Shown here one piece after another: positions 48,774 to 55,976 of a stretch of DNA of 64,000 nucleotides (positions are counted from its first letter, which is position 1; the number at the start of each line of letters is the position of its first letter). Below the pieces are notes generated by a model that ran no database searches, was not told the origin of the DNA, and was given only the letters and a program-made list of their open reading frames with translations. The stretch comes from Rhabdothermincola_A sp041688815. Lineage in GTDB: Bacteria; Actinomycetota; Acidimicrobiia; Acidimicrobiales; Acidimicrobilacustridaceae. The stretch spans positions 10,156-74,155 of the forward strand of contig JBDNHK010000027.1 in assembly GCA_041688815.1 (NCBI GenBank), written 5' to 3'. The translations under genes were made by a program, and so were the position numbers.

Positions 48774-49997
48774 CTACTGCTCGGGCAGGTCGATGCGGGC
48801 CAGCCAGAGACCGGGGGCGCCGAGCTCGGCCGGCGTGGGCAGTGTGCGTTCCGACTCCCACAGGCGGGAGAGGCCGTCGGCGCCGGCTCGTTCGGTGACG
48901 CCGGCAACGAAAGCCGAGCCGCGGTCGTAGGAGGCCTGGGTGAGCTCGAGGCCGAAGAGGCGCTCGACGAACCGGTCGGAGGCGTCGGCGTCGACCCGGC
49001 GGCGACGCAGGGCCTCGCTGAGCATGGGGTAGTCGCCGATGAGACCTCGGCCGATCTGGTCCATCACGTGGTCGACGTAGCCGACGACGGCGCTCACGAG
49101 GGTCTCGAGCCGGGGCAGAAGCTCGCGTTGCGCGGGGGATTGGATGGCCCCGAGGAGGACCTCGGGGTCGCCGAAGAGCGATGTCTGGATGTCGGCCATC
49201 GAGGTCGGATCGGAGACGTCGATGGACCCCAGTCGGTTCTCGAGGGCGTTGGCGTCGGGTTCGAAACCGCCGGCATAGGCGCGGATCAGACCGTCGAGGC
49301 GGGTCCGGACGTGAGGGATGCGCAGCACCGTGTGGGTGGCGACCTCCTGGAGGCATACCCAGAGCCGGAGGTCGTCGGGCGGGAGGCTCCACTGCTGGCC
49401 GAACTCGTCGACGTTGGCGACCACCACCACGAGCTCGTCCGAGGGGGACCGGGGGATGGGCAGGTCGTACTGCCCGAACGACCGCCGGGCCAGGTGCCCG
49501 ACCATCGACCCCGCCGTCATCCCCAACATCATGGGTCCGACCATCTGCAACAGCGGGGCCATGAAGCCCAGGGGGTCGGACTGGTCGGGGGTGGGAGGAG
49601 GCTGGTCGGGGTCGTGGAGGGCGCCGGCGAGGGTCTCGAACATGGGCCTCCAGGCATCGAGGGTGGCGGTCACCCACTGGGTGCGCGTCACCGGGGTGAT
49701 GCTGATGCCCTTTCCCGTGCCGGACACGGCGAGCCCGGTGGTGGCCCCCACCTGGAGCTCGGCGACCCTGGCCAGTTGCTCGATCTTGATGCGCTCGAGA
49801 GGGTCGACGTTGGCTTCCTGGCCTCCGTCGGTGGCCACGGTGTGGGCCAGTTGGCGGGCGGCGTCCCAGCCCACGGGTCCCTGTTGGGAGAAGAGCCGGG
49901 CCAGGTCCCCGAAGATGGGCATGCCCTCGAAGGGGTTCCCGCTTCCACCCGAGCCGAACGGGTCGTTGCCGGGTACGTCGGGGGGTTCGGGGCTCAC
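48774..49997 (-). CDS. DUF2342 / zincin-like protein (metalloprotease-like)
   Basis: 407 aa. The string LRLWVCLQEVATHTVLRIPHVRTRL occupies (in two parts) the place of the zincin helix; it reads QExxxH instead of HExxH, consistent with the actinobacterial subgroup in which this motif is degenerate. PMMLGMTAGSMVGHLARR is a conserved Gly-rich helix, and the C-terminal AFVAGVTERAGADGLSRLWESERTLPTPAEL is also family-like. Protease activity is therefore doubtful. GTG 49997 is chosen because TAGCCT lies 7 bases upstream. In mycobacteria the relatives of this gene neighbour Lon-PDZ and UPF0182 genes; both occur further on here. Confidence 0.8.
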   Translation of the reverse strand: MSPEPPDVPGNDPFGSGGSGNPFEGMPIFGDLARLFSQQGPVGWDAARQLAHTVATDGGQEANVDPLERIKIEQLARVAELQVGATTGLAVSGTGKGISITPVTRTQWVTATLDAWRPMFETLAGALHDPDQPPPTPDQSDPLGFMAPLLQMVGPMMLGMTAGSMVGHLARRSFGQYDLPIPRSPSDELVVVVANVDEFGQQWSLPPDDLRLWVCLQEVATHTVLRIPHVRTRLDGLIRAYAGGFEPDANALENRLGSIDVSDPTSMADIQTSLFGDPEVLLGAIQSPAQRELLPRLETLVSAVVGYVDHVMDQIGRGLIGDYPMLSEALRRRRVDADASDRFVERLFGLELTQASYDRGSAFVAGVTERAGADGLSRLWESERTLPTPAELGAPGLWLARIDLPEQ

Positions 49998-50004
49998 GGG
50001 AACC

Positions 50005-50010
50005 AGGCTA
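50005..50010 (-). promoter_or_regulatory. -10 element for the DUF2342 gene
   Basis: TAGCCT on the minus strand, 7 bases before GTG 49997; leaderless. Confidence 0.5.
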
Positions 50011-50077
50011 GGCCTCACCTGCCCCGACGCCGCCCCGCGTGATGCGGACGGGGGTCGGGGCGGGCATGATAGGTGGA

Positions 50078-51169
50078 GTGGGAGCGATCGTCGTGGTCAC
50101 GGGGGCCGGGGGACCCGTGGGTCGACAGGCCATCGCCACGATCGCGGCCGACCCGGGGGTCTCGCGGGTGGTGGCCGTCGACGTGGCCCTCGACCCGGCG
50201 GCGCGGGTGCACGGGGTCGGCGGGGCCGATGTGCGGGTGGCCCCCTTCGCTCTGGACGATCCTCGGCTGGCGATTGCGCTGGCGGGGGCGTCGGTGCTGG
50301 TGCACCTGGGTCCGGTGTCGGGCCCCGAGCTCGATGGTACGGGCGGTACCGGTGTGGATCTCGATGGGTTCGCTTGCCTGCTCGACGTGGTCGAGGCGGT
50401 GGGCTGCGTCGACCATCTGGTGGTGTTGTCCAGCGGGCTGGTGTACGGGTCGCGTGACGACAACCCGGTGCCGTTGACCGAGACTGCGGCCGTGCGGCCT
50501 CATCCCCGGGTGGGTATGGCGGTGGCCAAGGCCCGCCTCGAGACGATGGCGGGCGCGTGGGCGTTCGACCATGGTGCGACGTGCACGATCCTGCGGCCGA
50601 GCCTCGTGGTGAGCGCGAGCAACGGTCGTTGGTTGTCGAGATCGCCGTGGTCGACGACGGGTCTGCAGGTTCGGGGGGTGGAGCCTCCGGTGCAGTTTCT
50701 GCACGTCGACGATCTGGCCGCGGCGGTGGGGGTGGTGCTGACCACCAGGGTGGAAGGGGCGGTGAACGTGGCCCCGGATGGTTGGCTGGCCGCCCACCAG
50801 CTGCGGGCCCTCAAGGGCCCCACATGGCGGCTCCGACTCCCTCGTCGCACGGCCTACACGTTGGCTAGCGTCGGGCTACTGCTCGGATCCGGTCGGGGGA
50901 GCCCCGACGAGTTGCTGGCCGGCACCGGGCCTTGGGTGTTGGCCAACGACCGGCTCCGGGCGCTCGGCTGGGAGCCCGGGTACACCAGTGCCGAAGCGTT
51001 CGTCGAGGCTGACACCGGGGGCCCATGGGCCCGGTTGACCCCGCGCCACCGCCAGGCCATCGCCCTCGGCGCCGGGGTTTCGGTGGTGCTGGGGGGACTC
51101 GGCGTCGTGGCCGGTCTGGTGTTCCGGCGACGCCGGCGGCGCCCTCCTACGGCGCGTCGGCCAGGGTGA
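50078..51169 (+). CDS. NAD-dependent epimerase/dehydratase-like protein with C-terminal anchor
   Basis: 363 aa extended SDR. The cofactor loop is VVVTGAGGPVG, followed by VVLSSGLVYG. In the active-site helix the Lys is kept (MAVAKARLE) but the Tyr four residues before it is Met, so ordinary SDR catalysis is unlikely. The C-terminus has a membrane helix (IALGAGVSVVLGGLGVVAGLVF) and a basic tail. Start GTG 50078 lies 7 bases after CATGAT; longer frames to 50039 are possible. Its 3' end overlaps the convergent HtrA-like gene by 23 bases. Confidence 0.75.
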   Translation: MGAIVVVTGAGGPVGRQAIATIAADPGVSRVVAVDVALDPAARVHGVGGADVRVAPFALDDPRLAIALAGASVLVHLGPVSGPELDGTGGTGVDLDGFACLLDVVEAVGCVDHLVVLSSGLVYGSRDDNPVPLTETAAVRPHPRVGMAVAKARLETMAGAWAFDHGATCTILRPSLVVSASNGRWLSRSPWSTTGLQVRGVEPPVQFLHVDDLAAAVGVVLTTRVEGAVNVAPDGWLAAHQLRALKGPTWRLRLPRRTAYTLASVGLLLGSGRGSPDELLAGTGPWVLANDRLRALGWEPGYTSAEAFVEADTGGPWARLTPRHRQAIALGAGVSVVLGGLGVVAGLVFRRRRRRPPTARRPG

Positions 51170-52385
51170 CGGTGGCCAAGCCCCGCTCGGCGCCCCGCGC
51201 GTAGCTGACGGCGGCGACGTCGCCCGGACGCATGTCGCGCACCGTGACCGCCAGCGCCGACATGGACCGCACCGGCTGGTCGTTGATGCCGGTCACCACG
51301 TCGCCGGCGCGCAGACCGGCCCGGTCGGCCGGACCGCCCGGTGTGACCTCCTCGACGGTCACGCCTCTCTGCCCGAGCACGGCCACGCGTTCTCCGTCGA
51401 GATCGTTGCCTTGGACACCGAGCCAGCCGTAGTGGGTCGAGCCGGAGGAGACGAGGTCGTCGGCGGCGCGACGGGCCAGGCTTATCGGCGTGGCGAACTG
51501 GGTGGCTCCGGCCGCCGCGGTGGCTCCGACCGTCGCGTCCCGGCCGTTCCCGGGCTTCGAACTGCCGCGGTCGGCGTCGTGGGGGAGGAGGAGCCCGACC
51601 ACGGCGCCGCTCCCGTTGCACAGCACGGTACCGGGGCGAGAGGGCGGGGACGACGCGAGCGCGGCGCGGATGAGGCCGTGTCGGGTCAGTTCGGTGCTGT
51701 CGACGCGCCATCCGGTGCCGGTGATCACCCCGGACTCCGCCGAAGGAGTGCTGGTGGGATCGGCCGAGAGGCTGACAGCCATGGTTGGCTCGCCTTCCGC
51801 CACGTCGTAGTCGGCCAGTACCGCGGCCGTGAGCCCTTCGGCCTCGACCTTCACCACTGCCACGCCGCTGACCGGATCGCGGCCGATGAAGGTGCCCGGC
51901 AGGTTCCGTCCGTCGGCCAGGGTGACCGTGAGGATGTCGGCTTCAGTGATCGCCGGCGCGGTGGTGAGCAGGTGTCCGTCCGATCGGTACACGACAGCGG
52001 TGGCGGAGGCCTGCTCGTCTCCTCGGTCGATGTCGAGGCGGGCCAGGGCCGGGGCCAGCGCCGTGGCCACGGTGGGATCGGGAGGTGGTTCTGCCACCGC
52101 CTGATCGTCGACGGTGGTCGAGTCGCTGGTCCCGATGGGGCCAACCGCTGCGACCAGGCCCAGGGCCACGACCACGACGGCCGCGGCCGACACCAGCACG
52201 ATGCGTTGACGGGCATTGCGCGAAGCCGTTCCGGTGGGCGGCCGGGACCCGGATGGTGCTGGGTCCGGATCGACTGAACCGTCGGGTCTCGCTCGCAGTT
52301 CCGAGGGATGGCGCCAGAGTCGGTCTTCGGGTGGGAGAGGGGGAAGGAACCCGTCCGCGTTCTCGGACTCGTCGTCGGGCACCAT
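51147..52385 (-). CDS. HtrA/DegP-like pseudoprotease with PDZ domain
   Basis: 412 aa: ~65 charged residues, one membrane helix (~70-92), a trypsin-like domain and a C-terminal PDZ (YGWLGVQGNDL, VTPGGPADRAGLRAGDVV). All three catalytic residues are lost: the TNxHV strand reads LLTTAPAI, DxAV reads GVAVVKV, and the GNSGGP loop reads SRPGTVLCN. The fold is still recognisable through TVTLADGRNLPGTFIGRDP. It is probably a membrane-anchored binding or sensing protein facing outside. ATG 52385 is 8 bases after a TACGCT -10. Divergent from moaE. Confidence 0.82.
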   Translation of the reverse strand: MVPDDESENADGFLPPLPPEDRLWRHPSELRARPDGSVDPDPAPSGSRPPTGTASRNARQRIVLVSAAAVVVVALGLVAAVGPIGTSDSTTVDDQAVAEPPPDPTVATALAPALARLDIDRGDEQASATAVVYRSDGHLLTTAPAITEADILTVTLADGRNLPGTFIGRDPVSGVAVVKVEAEGLTAAVLADYDVAEGEPTMAVSLSADPTSTPSAESGVITGTGWRVDSTELTRHGLIRAALASSPPSRPGTVLCNGSGAVVGLLLPHDADRGSSKPGNGRDATVGATAAAGATQFATPISLARRAADDLVSSGSTHYGWLGVQGNDLDGERVAVLGQRGVTVEEVTPGGPADRAGLRAGDVVTGINDQPVRSMSALAVTVRDMRPGDVAAVSYARGAERGLATVTLADAP

Positions 52386-52393
52386 GGTCGCGG

Positions 52394-52399
52394 AGCGTA
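52394..52399 (-). promoter_or_regulatory. -10 element for the HtrA-like gene
   Basis: TACGCT on the minus strand, 8 bases before ATG 52385; leaderless and 34 bases from the divergent moaE -10. Confidence 0.5.
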
Positions 52400-52432
52400 C
52401 CGGTGACATCCGGACCTGTGGACGCGCCCCAC

Positions 52433-52438
52433 TACGAT
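52433..52438 (+). promoter_or_regulatory. -10 element for moaE
   Basis: TACGAT, 6 bases before GTG 52445; leaderless. It rules out a longer frame beginning at 52085. Confidence 0.55.
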
Positions 52439-52444
52439 GCCGGC

Positions 52445-52954
52445 GTGACCGTGCCCGACCCCGACACCGACGACTGGGTCGGTCTGACCCGTGAGGCGCT
52501 CGATGTGCAGAAGGCGGTCGAGTGGGTGGCCCGGCCCGGGTGCGGCGCGGTCGTCGTCTTCAGCGGCTTGGTCCGCGACCACGCCGAGGGCACGGTCGGC
52601 GTGACCCACATCGACTACGAGGCCTGGGCCGAGCAGGTCGTGCCCAGGTTGGCTGCCGTGGCCACCGAAGCCCGCCACCGGTGGCCCGACACGGGCCGGG
52701 TGGTGCTTTGGCACCGCGACGGCCGGGTGGCGTTGAGCGAATCGTCAGTGGTCGTGGCCGTGTCCACCCCTCATCGGGGCTCGGCGTTCGCCGCCGCCGA
52801 GTTCTGCATCGACACGTTGAAGGCCACCGTGCCGATCTGGAAGAAGGAGTACTTCGCCGGTGGCTCGGCGTGGGCGAGAGGCGCGCAGCACATCACCGGC
52901 ATCGCGTCGGTTTCACCAGGATCCGCAGTGTCGACGGTCGGGGACGGGCGATGA
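52445..52954 (+). CDS. moaE: Molybdopterin synthase catalytic subunit MoaE
   Basis: 169 aa. GAVVVFSGLVRDHAEG, IDYEAWAEQV, VVLWHRDGRVALSESSVVVAVSTPHR (in parts) and the catalytic-lysine motif VPIWKKEYF are all as in MoaE. It transfers sulfur from MoaD thiocarboxylate to precursor Z. No moaD or other cofactor genes are in the window, so the rest of the pathway is elsewhere. The stop overlaps the next gene by ATGA. Confidence 0.94.
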   Translation: MTVPDPDTDDWVGLTREALDVQKAVEWVARPGCGAVVVFSGLVRDHAEGTVGVTHIDYEAWAEQVVPRLAAVATEARHRWPDTGRVVLWHRDGRVALSESSVVVAVSTPHRGSAFAAAEFCIDTLKATVPIWKKEYFAGGSAWARGAQHITGIASVSPGSAVSTVGDGR

Positions 52955-53226
52955 GCAACATCGGGTTCTTGTTGATCGTCGTCGTCATCAGTATGGTTGG
53001 TTCGTTGTTCCTTTGGCTCCGGCACCGCAAGCCGACGACCTTCATGTCGAGTGTCGACGAGTTCCAAGAGGAGATGCGCGCCCTCGGCCGTGACGCGGAC
53101 GACGCGGCGGCGTCGGGCCGTCGGGGAGGATGGCCGCGTCCCGTCGCCCCGCCCCCGAGCCGGATGCCGCCACCGCGAGGCCGACCCGAGCAGAGCGACG
53201 ACGACGACGAGGGTGGAGGGCGGTAG
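52951..53226 (+). CDS. Small single-span membrane protein
   Basis: 91 aa, ATG overlapping the moaE stop. MSNIGFLLIVVVISMVGSLFLWL is an N-terminal membrane helix (written here in two parts of the protein's first 23 residues would exceed nothing functional), followed by a cytoplasmic RHRKP, an amphipathic FQEEMRALGRDADD and a Pro/Arg/Asp tail. No homologous family recognised. Its tail overlaps an alternative mreB start at 53130 but mreB proper begins three bases after its TAG. Translational coupling to mreB is plausible. Confidence 0.65.
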   Translation: MSNIGFLLIVVVISMVGSLFLWLRHRKPTTFMSSVDEFQEEMRALGRDADDAAASGRRGGWPRPVAPPPSRMPPPRGRPEQSDDDDEGGGR

Positions 53227-53228
53227 CT

Positions 53229-54224
53229 CTGGCACGCGACCTGGCCATCGACCTGGGCACCGCCAACACGCTCGTGTACGTGCGCGGTGAGGGCATCGTG
53301 CTCAACGAGCCTTCCGTCATCGCCCTCAACAGCCGCACCCAAGATGTGCTGGCGATGGGGCACGAGGCCTGGCAGATGATCGGCCGGACGCCCAGCTACA
53401 TCGTGGCGGTGCGGCCGCTGCGCAAGGGGGCCATCACCGACTTCGAGGTCACGCAGCGCATGATCCGCCTCCTGTTGCAGCGCGTGGGAGTCAACCGCTT
53501 CAACCGTCCTCGGGTGGTGATCTGCGTGCCGTCGGCCATCACCGCAGTCGAGCAGCGGGCGGTCACCGAGGCGGCTCGGCGGGCCGGAGCCGCCGAGGCC
53601 CATCTCATCGAGCAGCCCATGGCGGCCGCGATCGGGGCCGGACTCCCGATCAACGAGCCGCTCGGCAGCATGGTCATCGACATCGGTGGCGGCACCTCCG
53701 AGGTGGCGCTCATCTCTCTCGGAGGAGTGGTCGCGCTCGAGGCGGTTCGGGTCGGCAGCTTCGACATCGATGCCGCGGTCCAGACCTACATCCGTCGCGA
53801 GTACGGCATCGCCATAGGTGAGCGGACGGCGGAGGAGATCAAGGTGACCATTGGTTCGGCCTGGCCGACCGAGAACGAGTTCGCCGCCGAGGTGCGTGGT
53901 CGCGAGCTCATGAGTGGGCTGCCGAAGACGGTGATCCTCACCGCCGAGGAGGTCCGTGATGCCATCGACGATCCGGTCTCGGCCATGGTCGACGCCGTCA
54001 TCGCCTGTCTCGGCCAGGCCCCACCCGAGCTGGCCCAGGACCTCATCGGGCAGGGCATCCATCTGGTCGGGGGCGGGGGAATGCTCCGCGGCCTCGATCT
54101 GCGCCTCGAGGCCGAGACCGACATCCCGGTACACCTCGTCGAGCTGCCGTTGGAGTCGGTCGTGCTCGGCGCCGGGCATTGTGTCGAGTCCTTCGACCAG
54201 CTCCGGGTGATGTTCATGGAGTGA
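53229..54224 (+). CDS. mreB: Rod-shape-determining actin homologue MreB (CTG start)
   Basis: 331 aa. The phosphate loops DLAIDLGTANTLVYV and VIDIGGGTSEVA, the connector VNRFNRPRVVICVPS, and the adenosine motif HLVGGGGMLRG are typical MreB. The family N-terminus is LARDLAIDLG, where the first codon is CTG; no ATG, GTG or TTG is in frame between 53132 and 53262. A GGAGGG run ends about 9 bases before this CTG. The only alternative is ATG 53130, which would add a 33-residue Arg/Pro-rich sequence that is the shadow of the previous gene. No mreC, mreD or rodA follow, so this is an orphan filament protein. Confidence 0.85.
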   Translation: MARDLAIDLGTANTLVYVRGEGIVLNEPSVIALNSRTQDVLAMGHEAWQMIGRTPSYIVAVRPLRKGAITDFEVTQRMIRLLLQRVGVNRFNRPRVVICVPSAITAVEQRAVTEAARRAGAAEAHLIEQPMAAAIGAGLPINEPLGSMVIDIGGGTSEVALISLGGVVALEAVRVGSFDIDAAVQTYIRREYGIAIGERTAEEIKVTIGSAWPTENEFAAEVRGRELMSGLPKTVILTAEEVRDAIDDPVSAMVDAVIACLGQAPPELAQDLIGQGIHLVGGGGMLRGLDLRLEAETDIPVHLVELPLESVVLGAGHCVESFDQLRVMFME

Positions 54225-54254
54225 CGCTTCGGTGATCGCCCTTTCACCGAAGCG
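54225..54254 (+). terminator. Strong hairpin directly after mreB
   Basis: Perfect 11-base inverted repeat CGCTTCGGTGA / TCACCGAAGCG with an 8-base loop, beginning at the base after the mreB stop. No T-run. The stretch from 54255 to 54365 shows nothing else. Confidence 0.6.
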
Positions 54255-54365
54255 CGGCGGGTGGTCCTGTCGATGACGACGCGTCAGGTGACGACGCGAC
54301 CGACGAGTGACGACCTCGAATCATGGAGATGACGTGGTGGCGGGCCGGCCCCCCATGCGGGGCAC

Positions 54366-55028
54366 CTATGCCGTGAGGTCCTCGGCGGCCTGGCGGACCT
54401 GCCAGTCGCGATCGTCGCGGGCGCGAGCGAGGGCCGCCTCCACCTCGGGCCCGTCGAAGGGGGCGAGGGCGATGGTGGCGCGCCGGCGCACCGTGGCCTT
54501 GTCGGTCGTGGCCGCGAGGATCGCCGAGAGGCCGGCGGGATCACCGATCGAACCGAGCGCCGCGACCGCGGCCTCGCGGCAGAGCGCATCCGGATGCTCC
54601 GTGGCCAGATCGCTGAGCCGGGTCACGACCCCGTCGGGGGCCGGCAGCCTTTCCCCGCAAACGAAGGAGGCGGTCTCGACGACGGTCGGGTCGGGATCGT
54701 CGAGCAACGCCAGGATCCGCTCGTCGACCGCCTTTTCGCCTCGGTGCGCACCGGCGGCCTCTTCGACCGCCCGTCGGCGGACACTGCGGTCGGGGTCGTC
54801 GAGGGCGTCCAGGAGCTCGCCGACGGTGAGCGCGCCGCCTCGTACCAGGGCGCCCAGAGCGGTGCCTCGGACGCCGGGGTCAGGGTCGTGGAGGAACGAG
54901 CGCGCTTCAGCGACGTCGCCTCTGTGTCCGGCAAGAGCGGCACTGCGTCGGCGCGCGAGGTGGTCGGCTAGCGTTCGTCCGGAGGGGGCTGTCCCGGCCG
55001 GCTCCGATGCAGCATCGGCGTCGTACAT
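54366..55028 (-). CDS. HEAT-repeat protein
   Basis: 220 aa made of about six HEAT-like helical repeats: HDPDPGVRGTALGALVRGG, DDPDRSVRRRAVEEAAG, DDPDPTVVETASFVCG, REAAVAALGSIGDPAG, ATVRRRATIALAPF and DDRDWQVRQAAEDL show the recurring D-x-x-x-VR-x-x-A pattern. Such proteins are binding scaffolds or, in phycobilin-lyase relatives, prosthetic-group handlers. Start ATG 55028 is divergent from the TetR gene, whose start is only 18 bases away. Partner unknown. Confidence 0.82.
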   Translation of the reverse strand: MYDADAASEPAGTAPSGRTLADHLARRRSAALAGHRGDVAEARSFLHDPDPGVRGTALGALVRGGALTVGELLDALDDPDRSVRRRAVEEAAGAHRGEKAVDERILALLDDPDPTVVETASFVCGERLPAPDGVVTRLSDLATEHPDALCREAAVAALGSIGDPAGLSAILAATTDKATVRRRATIALAPFDGPEVEAALARARDDRDWQVRQAAEDLTA

Positions 55029-55035
55029 CTCCGTA

Positions 55036-55044
55036 GTGGACCAC
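55036..55044. promoter_or_regulatory. Short palindrome between the HEAT and TetR genes
   Basis: GTGG-A-CCAC lies in the 18-base space between the divergent starts and could be part of a TetR operator. Too short to be sure. Confidence 0.25.
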
Positions 55045-55046
55045 GA

Positions 55047-55673
55047 ATGACCGAACTGCGCCCACCCACCAAGCGTCAGCTCCAGGCCGCCCAGACCCGG
55101 GAGCGCATGCTCGCGGCGGCGTCGGACGTGTTTGCCGGGCAGGGCTACCGGGGCGCCACGGTGGGGGCCATCACCGATGCCGCGGGGACCGCACACGGCA
55201 CGTTCTACCTGTACTTCCGCAACAAGGACGATGCCTTCACCCAGGTGCTCGAGGCGGTCACGGCGCAGATCCTGATTCACCCCGAGATCGGCCCCGACGC
55301 CAGCCGTCGGGCCCGCACCGAGGTCATGGTGCGCAGCTACATCGGTGTGCTGGCCGACCACCCGGGCCTGTACCGGGCCCTCCTCGAGGGGATGTTGCAG
55401 AGCCCCACCATCGAGGAAGTGTGGCTGGCGATGCGCGCGGAGTTCGTGAGCCGCATCACCGCGGGCATCGAACGGGTGGTGGCCCGGGGTGAGATGCGGG
55501 CCGTCCCCGACAGCCAGCAGGCGGCACGGGCGCTGGTGTCCATGTGCGAATGGCATGCGTTCGTGGCCCTCGGCCGTGGCCACGTGAAGCCGAGTTCGGC
55601 CGATGTGGAACAGGCCATCGACACGGTCAGCGAGTTGTGGACCCGCGCCACCTGGGGTTCGAGCGAGTCCTGA
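55047..55673 (+). CDS. TetR-family transcriptional regulator
   Basis: 208 aa. N-terminal helix-turn-helix: TRERMLAAASDVFAGQGYRG, VGAITDAAGTAHGTFYLYF, RNKDDAF. The ligand domain (residues 70-200) is all helical and not specific. It is divergent from the HEAT-repeat gene and followed by a good intrinsic terminator. The likely targets are itself and the HEAT gene. Confidence 0.9.
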   Translation: MTELRPPTKRQLQAAQTRERMLAAASDVFAGQGYRGATVGAITDAAGTAHGTFYLYFRNKDDAFTQVLEAVTAQILIHPEIGPDASRRARTEVMVRSYIGVLADHPGLYRALLEGMLQSPTIEEVWLAMRAEFVSRITAGIERVVARGEMRAVPDSQQAARALVSMCEWHAFVALGRGHVKPSSADVEQAIDTVSELWTRATWGSSES

Positions 55674-55681
55674 GCCCCACT

Positions 55682-55704
55682 GCGGCGCTCCGCGCCGCCA
55701 TTTT
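55682..55704 (+). terminator. Intrinsic terminator of the TetR gene
   Basis: GCGGCGC-TCC-GCGCCGC, a perfect 7-pair stem, followed after two bases by TTTT. It is the only hairpin in the window with a real T-run and separates the convergent TetR and small-membrane-protein genes. Confidence 0.7.
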
Positions 55705-55880
55705 CACAGCGCGTTGTTGAGGACGATGACGGCGAGCACCACGAACAGGGCGAGGCTGACGGCGGCCACGACGCCGAGGGTGACGAGAAGGAGGATCAGC
55801 CCGATGGCGGAGTGGATGCGTTTGGAGCTGGTCGGCTCGATCTGTTCGACGACCGGTTCGAAGTCGTTGTCGGCGCTCAA
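55704..55880 (-). CDS. 58-residue single-span membrane protein
   Basis: TTG start at 55880 with AGGAG seven bases before it. The acidic N-terminus (SADNDFEPVVEQIEPTSSKR) is followed by a ~32-residue hydrophobic segment (HSAIGLILLLVTLGVVAA and further Val/Leu) to the C-terminus. It is divergent from the Lon-PDZ protease gene, 96 bases away, so it may be a substrate, inhibitor or partner of that protease. Family not recognised. Confidence 0.55.
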   Translation of the reverse strand: MSADNDFEPVVEQIEPTSSKRIHSAIGLILLLVTLGVVAAVSLALFVVLAVIVLNNAL

Positions 55881-55976
55881 CGGCGGGCTCCTCGCGAGTG
55901 CGGCCCTGGTGTGCTCTTCACGGGTCTCCGTGGCAGGCTGAGCGGTCTCGTCCCCGGTCCGGAGCAGTACGTCGTC

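Noticed and set aside
53130..53228. ATG 53130 as the start of MreB
   Set aside because: The added residues are Arg/Pro-rich and are the shadow of the small membrane protein; no ribosome-binding site stands before it. Kept only as an alternative.
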